Shown here in pieces: positions 59,780 through 64,000 of a stretch of DNA of 64,000 bases. The DNA comes from Lachnospiraceae bacterium (lineage in GTDB: Bacteria > Bacillota > Clostridia > Lachnospirales > Lachnospiraceae). The stretch is taken from positions 1-64,000 of the forward strand of contig CABJBK010000002.1 in assembly GCA_902363825.1 (NCBI GenBank). Reading direction: 5' to 3'. A program made the position numbers and the translations under genes. Each line of letters begins with the position of its first letter. Within the stretch, counting starts at the first letter, position 1. The notes under the pieces were generated by a model. That model was not told the origin of the DNA. It worked only from the letters and a program-made list of their open reading frames with translations, and ran no database searches.

Positions 59780-60445
59780 TTATATCATGTCAGGAAATAA
59801 ACTGGTATAGATTTTTTCAATCAGATCCTCCGTATAATCCTCGGCAAGACCGGGATGATCTTCGGACAGGATACGCTTGATCTGTTCGTAGCGGTAAAAA
59901 TACAGCTGCTCATTTTCCATTGTTCCGGCGTCGGAAATGGAAGCGTCGATGGAAGCCGCCGTATGGCCGTTGAGAAAGGAGGTGAGAATTTCGTTCGTCA
60001 GCGTTTCCTCGCTGTCTGCCTCGCTGGAAAGCCCCTTCATTTTCCGGAAGGACTGCACACCGATAAATAAAAAGAAGAGAAAAAGACCACCCATTACGAT
60101 CGCCATGATCACACGCATATAGGCAGCCATATGTAATGGAATGATGTCGAGCGCGATCAGTATCATGGCAAGAATGCCGAGTACCCCGACAAAAAGAAAG
60201 GTGTAGGCAGAAGATTTCATCTCTTCATACTGGCTTCGCTTGTCGATATACCGTGTACTGCCTTCTTTTGGGTTTAACGTGCTTTTGCTTTCCTCTACGG
60301 CTTTGATGTGCGAGAGTTTTTCTCTGGTTTCACCGGAAAGGTCGTCGTAGGATGTGGCTGGAAGTTCTTCCACAAGATCAACGCCGCAGTCCGCGCATTT
60401 GGTTATGCCGTCAATATATTCTGTTTTACATTTGGGACACCACAT
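59780..60445 (-). CDS. Zinc-ribbon membrane protein, unknown function
   Basis: This is a 221-residue protein. The N-terminal zinc ribbon (MWCPKCKTEYIDGITKCADC) is followed by a charged segment to about residue 80. Two membrane segments lie at about 82-100 and 110-130. The C-terminal helical domain ends ...YTEDLIEKIYTSLF. The layout is that of zinc-ribbon plus DUF membrane proteins common in Firmicutes. It has a clear promoter of its own, divergent from rlmH. Its stop codon overlaps the xpt -10 region. Function is not known. Confidence 0.78.
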   Translation of the reverse strand: MWCPKCKTEYIDGITKCADCGVDLVEELPATSYDDLSGETREKLSHIKAVEESKSTLNPKEGSTRYIDKRSQYEEMKSSAYTFLFVGVLGILAMILIALDIIPLHMAAYMRVIMAIVMGGLFLFFLFIGVQSFRKMKGLSSEADSEETLTNEILTSFLNGHTAASIDASISDAGTMENEQLYFYRYEQIKRILSEDHPGLAEDYTEDLIEKIYTSLFPDMI

Positions 60446-60480
60446 AAATCGTTACCTCACTTATTTTTGTTTTGTACATC

Positions 60481-60531
60481 ATTATACGGGATTTCGCGGC
60501 GGATGACAAGAAGGGGCGGGCATGATATACT
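60481..60531. promoter_or_regulatory. Overlapping divergent promoters of the zinc-ribbon gene and rlmH
   Basis: Plus strand: ATGACA (60503-60508), a 17-base spacer and TATACT (60526-60531). Minus strand: TTGTCA (60504-60509), a 17-base spacer and TATAAT (60481-60486). The two -35 elements share five bases, so both promoters cannot be occupied at once. Confidence 0.65.
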
Positions 60532-60581
60532 AAAACAGACGTGCGCAGATGCGCATGGATGATTTACATTCTGGAGGGATT

Positions 60582-61064
60582 ATGAAGATCACACTGCTTG
60601 TTGTCGGAAAAATAAAGGAAAAGTTTTATGTAGAGGCGATCGAGGAATATAAAAAAAGACTGAGCCGCTACTGCAAAATAGAGATCATTGAGAGCGCGGA
60701 TGAAAAGACACCGGATCATGCCAGTGAGGTGCAGGAAGAACAGATCCGGCAAAAAGAGGATGAACGGATCGTGAAATATTTAACGGAAACAGACGCGTAC
60801 CGGATCATTCTGGCGATTGACGGAAAAATGCTGGATTCCGTGGAACTTTCGGAAAAAATCGAAAAACTCGGGGTTTCCGGAAAGAGCCATATCGTATTTG
60901 TGATCGGCGGGTCGCTCGGACTTTGCAGAGAGGTACAGCGTCTGGCGGACTATAAACTCAGTTTTTCCAAAATGACATTTCCGCACCAGCTGATGCGGAT
61001 CATTTTACTGGAACAGATCTACCGCAGCTATCGCATTTTAAATCACGAACCGTATCATAAATAA
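60582..61064 (+). CDS. rlmH: 23S rRNA (pseudouridine1915-N3)-methyltransferase
   Basis: This is a 160-residue SPOUT methyltransferase of the exact family length. MKITLLVVGKIKEKFYVEAI is at the N-terminus, the SAM-binding knot is FVIGGSLGLCREV, and the C-terminal FPHQLMRIILLEQIYRSYRI ends with the conserved NHEPYHK. It methylates pseudouridine 1915 in helix 69 of 23S rRNA. GGAGGG precedes the ATG; an upstream in-frame ATG at 60549 lacks a site. Confidence 0.96.
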   Translation: MKITLLVVGKIKEKFYVEAIEEYKKRLSRYCKIEIIESADEKTPDHASEVQEEQIRQKEDERIVKYLTETDAYRIILAIDGKMLDSVELSEKIEKLGVSGKSHIVFVIGGSLGLCREVQRLADYKLSFSKMTFPHQLMRIILLEQIYRSYRILNHEPYHK

Positions 61065-61090
61065 CTGCTTTTTTGAATAAATAAATGTGC

Positions 61091-61096
61091 TATAAT
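61091..61096 (+). promoter_or_regulatory. Extended -10 promoter of the Dabb gene
   Basis: TGCTATAAT at 61088-61096 gives an extended -10. The -35 region is AT-rich and weak. Confidence 0.4.
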
Positions 61097-61147
61097 AAAA
61101 CCATGCCTGTATACAGGAAAGAAAAAGAAACAGGAGGATTTTTAAAT

Positions 61148-61450
61148 ATGGTACATCATATTGTTATGTGGAAATTTAAAGAAGAGATCAAAGAGGAACA
61201 GAAGGCGCAGTTAAAGCAGGACATGGCGAAGAACTTAAAGAGTCTGGTCGGAAAAGTTCCGGGACTTCTGACAGCGGAATTTGTTGAGGAACCGATCCCG
61301 TCCAGCACGCATGATATGGCGCTTGTGACGACGTTTGAAAAGGCGGGAGATATCGCAGTCTACGCAAAGCACCCGGAGCATGTGAAGGTGGCGGACACTT
61401 ATGTGAGACCGTATGTGACGGAACGCGCATGTCTGGATTATGAGGACTAG
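61148..61450 (+). CDS. Dabb (stress-responsive A/B barrel) family protein
   Basis: This is a 100-residue protein of the dimeric alpha-beta barrel family. It opens MVHHIVMWKFKEEIKEEQKA and contains the family-typical HDMALVTTFEKAGDIAVYAK and HPEHVKVADTYVRPYVTERA. The family occurs in plants and bacteria without one common function. AGGAGG lies at good spacing before the ATG at 61148. pyn begins 3 bases after the stop, so the two are translated in series. Confidence 0.88.
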   Translation: MVHHIVMWKFKEEIKEEQKAQLKQDMAKNLKSLVGKVPGLLTAEFVEEPIPSSTHDMALVTTFEKAGDIAVYAKHPEHVKVADTYVRPYVTERACLDYED

Positions 61451-61453
61451 CAT

Positions 61454-62761
61454 ATGCGGATGTATGATCTGATCGATAAGAAGAAAAACGGCGGAGCGCT
61501 TTCGGCGGAGGAGATCCGCTTTATGGTGCAGGGATTTACCTGCGGGAATATCCCGGATTATCAGATGTCTGCCATGCTTATGGCGATCTGTTTTTCCGGA
61601 ATGGATGAAACAGAAACCTTAGAGCTTACCCTTGCCATGAAAGACAGCGGCGACACGCTGGATCTTAGCGGGATAAAGGGAGTAAAAGTGGACAAACACA
61701 GCACCGGAGGGGTCGGGGATAAGACATCGCTTGTCCTGACGCCGATGGTGGCGGCGCTCGGTGTTCCGGTAGCAAAAATGTCCGGCCGCGGGCTCGGACA
61801 TACCGGAGGGACGATCGATAAGCTGGAATGTTTCCCGGGTTTTTGCACCGCGCTCCCGGAAGAAAAATTCATGGAAAATGTCAACCGCATCGGGATCGCC
61901 ATTGCCGGTCAGACAGCAAATCTGGCGCCGGCGGATAAAAAGCTTTACGCGCTCCGTGATGTGACCGCGACCGTGGCACAGAGATCTTTGATCGCAAGCA
62001 GTATCATGAGCAAAAAGCTGGCATCCGGCAGCGATGCGATCGTGCTTGACGTAAAGACCGGAAACGGGGCATTCATGAAACAGGAAGCGGATGCAGCCGC
62101 GCTGGCGGAGACGATGGTAAAGATCGGAAATATGGCAGGAAAAAAGACGGCTGCGATCATCACGGACATGGAACAGCCGCTCGGAAATGCCGTTGGAAAT
62201 TCCCTGGAAGTGATCGAGGCATTGCAGGCGCTTCGCGGAGAAGGACCGGATGACCTTATGGAGGTGACCTACGCGCTTGGCGCGCAGATGCTTTTATTTG
62301 CGGGTGTCACAGAGGATCGCGCCCATGCGGTGAAACTCTTAAAGCAAACGATCACATCCAGAAGCGCGCTGCATAAATTTGCCGAATTTGTCAAAGCGCA
62401 GGGTGGTGATCCGGAGGATGTCATGATACCGGGAAGGCTTCCGGTCGCCTCAGAGAAAATAGAGGCAAAAGCTGCCGCAGACGGATTTGTCACGGATATC
62501 CTGGCAGAACAGATCGGCGTTGCCTGCATGACCTTAGGCGGCGGAAGAGAGACTAAAGAAAGCGCGATCGATCTTTCGGTTGGTATTTGTTTAAAGAAAA
62601 AGATCGGAGCCCCGGTTTCGCGCGGAGATGTGATCGCGGAAATTTACGCGAATGACAAAACGCGGGGAGCCGATGCAAAAAAACTGGTAGAGGATGCTTA
62701 CCGCTATGGAGAGATTGCGCCGGAGAAGCGTCAGATGATCCGGAAAATTATTACCGAATAG
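61454..62761 (+). CDS. pyn: Pyrimidine-nucleoside phosphorylase
   Basis: This is a 435-residue protein of the thymidine/pyrimidine phosphorylase family. KHSTGGVGDKTSLVLTPMVA is the phosphate-binding signature, and KMSGRGLGHTGGTIDKLECF is the thymidine-phosphorylase signature. The C-terminal domain (about 345-435) is present. It cleaves uridine and thymidine to base and (deoxy)ribose-1-phosphate, feeding the pathway in which deoC and cdd act. It follows the Dabb gene directly. The length fits Pdp/Pyn of Firmicutes rather than the 440-residue enteric DeoA; the substrate range cannot be separated by eye. Confidence 0.93.
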   Translation: MRMYDLIDKKKNGGALSAEEIRFMVQGFTCGNIPDYQMSAMLMAICFSGMDETETLELTLAMKDSGDTLDLSGIKGVKVDKHSTGGVGDKTSLVLTPMVAALGVPVAKMSGRGLGHTGGTIDKLECFPGFCTALPEEKFMENVNRIGIAIAGQTANLAPADKKLYALRDVTATVAQRSLIASSIMSKKLASGSDAIVLDVKTGNGAFMKQEADAAALAETMVKIGNMAGKKTAAIITDMEQPLGNAVGNSLEVIEALQALRGEGPDDLMEVTYALGAQMLLFAGVTEDRAHAVKLLKQTITSRSALHKFAEFVKAQGGDPEDVMIPGRLPVASEKIEAKAAADGFVTDILAEQIGVACMTLGGGRETKESAIDLSVGICLKKKIGAPVSRGDVIAEIYANDKTRGADAKKLVEDAYRYGEIAPEKRQMIRKIITE

Positions 62762-62789
62762 GATGTGCGTATCTGTCATATAGTATGAT

Positions 62790-63071
62790 ATGGGAAAATT
62801 AAAACGGCATCCGGTGGGAAGACAGCTTGTGGAGACGCTTGAACTGCCACGGGATCTTTTCTTTGGCTCGGTCATCTTAACGGTGACCGGACAGGAAGAG
62901 ATCATCGTGGAAAATTACAAAGGGATTCTGGAATACACGAGGGAATCCATACGGCTTCAGACCAAGACCTGCAGACTGTTTCTCAGCGGAAAAAATTTAA
63001 AGATTGTCTATTACACGAATGATGAGATGAAAATAACAGGATTTTTAGAACAAATAACGTATGAACCATAG
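62790..63071 (+). CDS. yqfC: Sporulation protein YqfC
   Basis: This is a 93-residue protein that matches the YqfC family (PRDLFFGSVILTVTGQEEII, then VENYKGILEY and a C-terminal hydrophobic strand region). It is conserved in spore-formers and expressed in the mother cell in Bacillus; its biochemical role is unknown. yqfD starts 10 bases after its stop, the standard gene pair. Confidence 0.88.
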   Translation: MGKLKRHPVGRQLVETLELPRDLFFGSVILTVTGQEEIIVENYKGILEYTRESIRLQTKTCRLFLSGKNLKIVYYTNDEMKITGFLEQITYEP

Positions 63072-63080
63072 GGGGCTATT

Positions 63081-64000
63081 TTGTTATTATCGATCATCAA
63101 GTTCTTTCGTGGTTTTGTCTGTGTAAGATTGAGCGGATACGCGCCGGAGCGCTTTTTGAACCTGTGCGGAAACCGCGACATTGTCATATGGAATCTGGAA
63201 CGGGACGGAGACGACTACGAGTTTTATATCAGTGTGCAGGCATTCCGGACACTGCGGCCGATCGCGAAAAAGACACGGACAAAACTGGTGGTAAAAAAAC
63301 GTTTTGGTTTTCCGTTCTGGCTGCACCGTTACCGCAGGCGGAAACTGTTTTTTGGCGGGATACTGCTTTTCTTTTTGATCCTCATTCTTTTGTCACAGTT
63401 TATCTGGAATATCGAGATCAACGGAAATTCCTATATCACGGATGAAACCGTTCTTGCCTATTTAAAAGAGCAGGATCTTTCTTTTGGTACGCCCAAAAAG
63501 AAAATCGATGCGGAAAAGCTTGAGGAAAGCTTTCGTATGGCATTTGATGACGTGATCTGGACTTCGGTAAAAATAAGCGGAACCAAAATGACCATCGATC
63601 TGCAGGAAAATATAAAGAATAAAGAGAGAGAACGCCCGAACGACGGAAAAGCGTATGATATCATCGCAGAGAAAGACGCGGTGATCGATACGGTGATCAC
63701 GAGACAGGGCGCGCCGCAGATCACGGCGGGAACGCAGGTCAAAAAGGGAGATGTCCTAATCCTCGGCAGGCTTGAGATCTTAGGAGACGGCGGCGAGGTG
63801 ACAAACTATCAGTACTGCGTTTCGGATGCGGACATCACAGGCGTCACAACCTATCCGTATGAGGACAGCTTCCCGCTGGCGTACGAAAAGAAAGTTCCGA
63901 CCGGAGATGTCAAAAAGCAGTACGCCATCAGCGCGTTCGGCTATTATCTTTTCATTCCTTCCTTGTCACACGGATATGAACATGCGGAAAAATATACCTC
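63081..64000 (+). CDS. yqfD: Sporulation protein YqfD (partial, cut by window end)
   Basis: The first 306 codons are in the window. The start is TTG at 63081, with GGGGGC 5 bases upstream. After about 90 residues comes one membrane segment (FFGGILLFFLILILLSQFIW), then the conserved extracellular part with EINGNSYITDETVLAYLKEQ and IIAEKDAVIDTVITRQGAPQ, then ITAGTQVKKGDVLI. This is the YqfD/SpoIV-stage protein of endospore-formers, needed for efficient sporulation in Bacillus and found beside yqfC. The C-terminus lies beyond position 64000. Confidence 0.9.
   Translation, partial: MLLSIIKFFRGFVCVRLSGYAPERFLNLCGNRDIVIWNLERDGDDYEFYISVQAFRTLRPIAKKTRTKLVVKKRFGFPFWLHRYRRRKLFFGGILLFFLILILLSQFIWNIEINGNSYITDETVLAYLKEQDLSFGTPKKKIDAEKLEESFRMAFDDVIWTSVKISGTKMTIDLQENIKNKERERPNDGKAYDIIAEKDAVIDTVITRQGAPQITAGTQVKKGDVLILGRLEILGDGGEVTNYQYCVSDADITGVTTYPYEDSFPLAYEKKVPTGDVKKQYAISAFGYYLFIPSLSHGYEHAEKYT

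Noticed and set aside
59707..59790. Purine riboswitch upstream of xpt
   Set aside because: The leader is too short and lacks the conserved aptamer loops; only a single hairpin is present.

Overview
The window reads as the chromosome of a spore-forming, anaerobic Firmicute of the class Clostridia, most likely a Lachnospiraceae member related to Roseburia or Agathobacter. The evidence is the sporulation genes yqfC, yqfD, a SpoIID-domain protein and a SpoIIIE/FtsK translocase; a Phe T-box; Rex; a homocitrate-synthase-like (Re)-citrate synthase candidate beside a eukaryote-type isocitrate dehydrogenase; moderate GC; and strong AGGAGG ribosome sites. The genus is inferred, not proven.

Layout. 1-1460 is the edge or remnant of an integrative conjugative element (HTH protein, sigma-like factor, XRE regulator), followed by a possible broken gene. 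1649-3636 is an AgrC/AgrA-type two-component system. 4040-6827 holds a membrane protein and a cell-wall amidase. 7000-14014 is amino-acid biosynthesis: ilvN-ilvC, a LysR regulator divergent from leuC-leuD, an AP2/HNH-like protein and thrC. 14209-15474 (minus strand) is a CheY plus CheX-like pair. 16054-17126 is deoC-cdd, followed by a probable 6S RNA. 17550-20652 holds the SpoIID-domain protein and a YihY-type membrane protein. 20684-25947 is a Phe T-box leader with pheS-pheT-queA. 26000-29415 (minus strand) is the aromatic operon aroF-tyrA-aroA.

The second half starts with an EF-G-like GTPase, a secreted propeller-like protein and leuS. A cluster of small unknown proteins, one Gly/Cys-rich, lies at 35781-36924. 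It is followed by citrate synthase candidate-GntR-icd (37189-40484), an ABC-F ATPase, then rex, a coiled-coil protein, nnrED, alr, an orphan mazF, a CorC-like protein, yebC, a CFI-box protein, metY and glgA. The last part is tepA, uppP, ftsK/spoIIIE, folD, a zinc-ribbon/TPR protein, xpt and a zinc-ribbon membrane protein (both minus strand), rlmH, a Dabb protein, pyn, yqfC and the start of yqfD.

The most notable items beyond ordinary genes are: a 43-bp dispersed repeat present three times; a 136-bp element of clustered hairpins with terminal inverted repeats, plus 50-bp tandem repeats, between pheS and pheT; a 12-base motif shared by the two branched-chain amino acid leaders; a palindromic GntR-type operator on the citrate synthase promoter; an AP2-HNH-AP2 protein that has lost its catalytic residues; and a queA with an unusual C-terminal tail. 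No CRISPR array, rRNA, tRNA or intact insertion sequence was seen.
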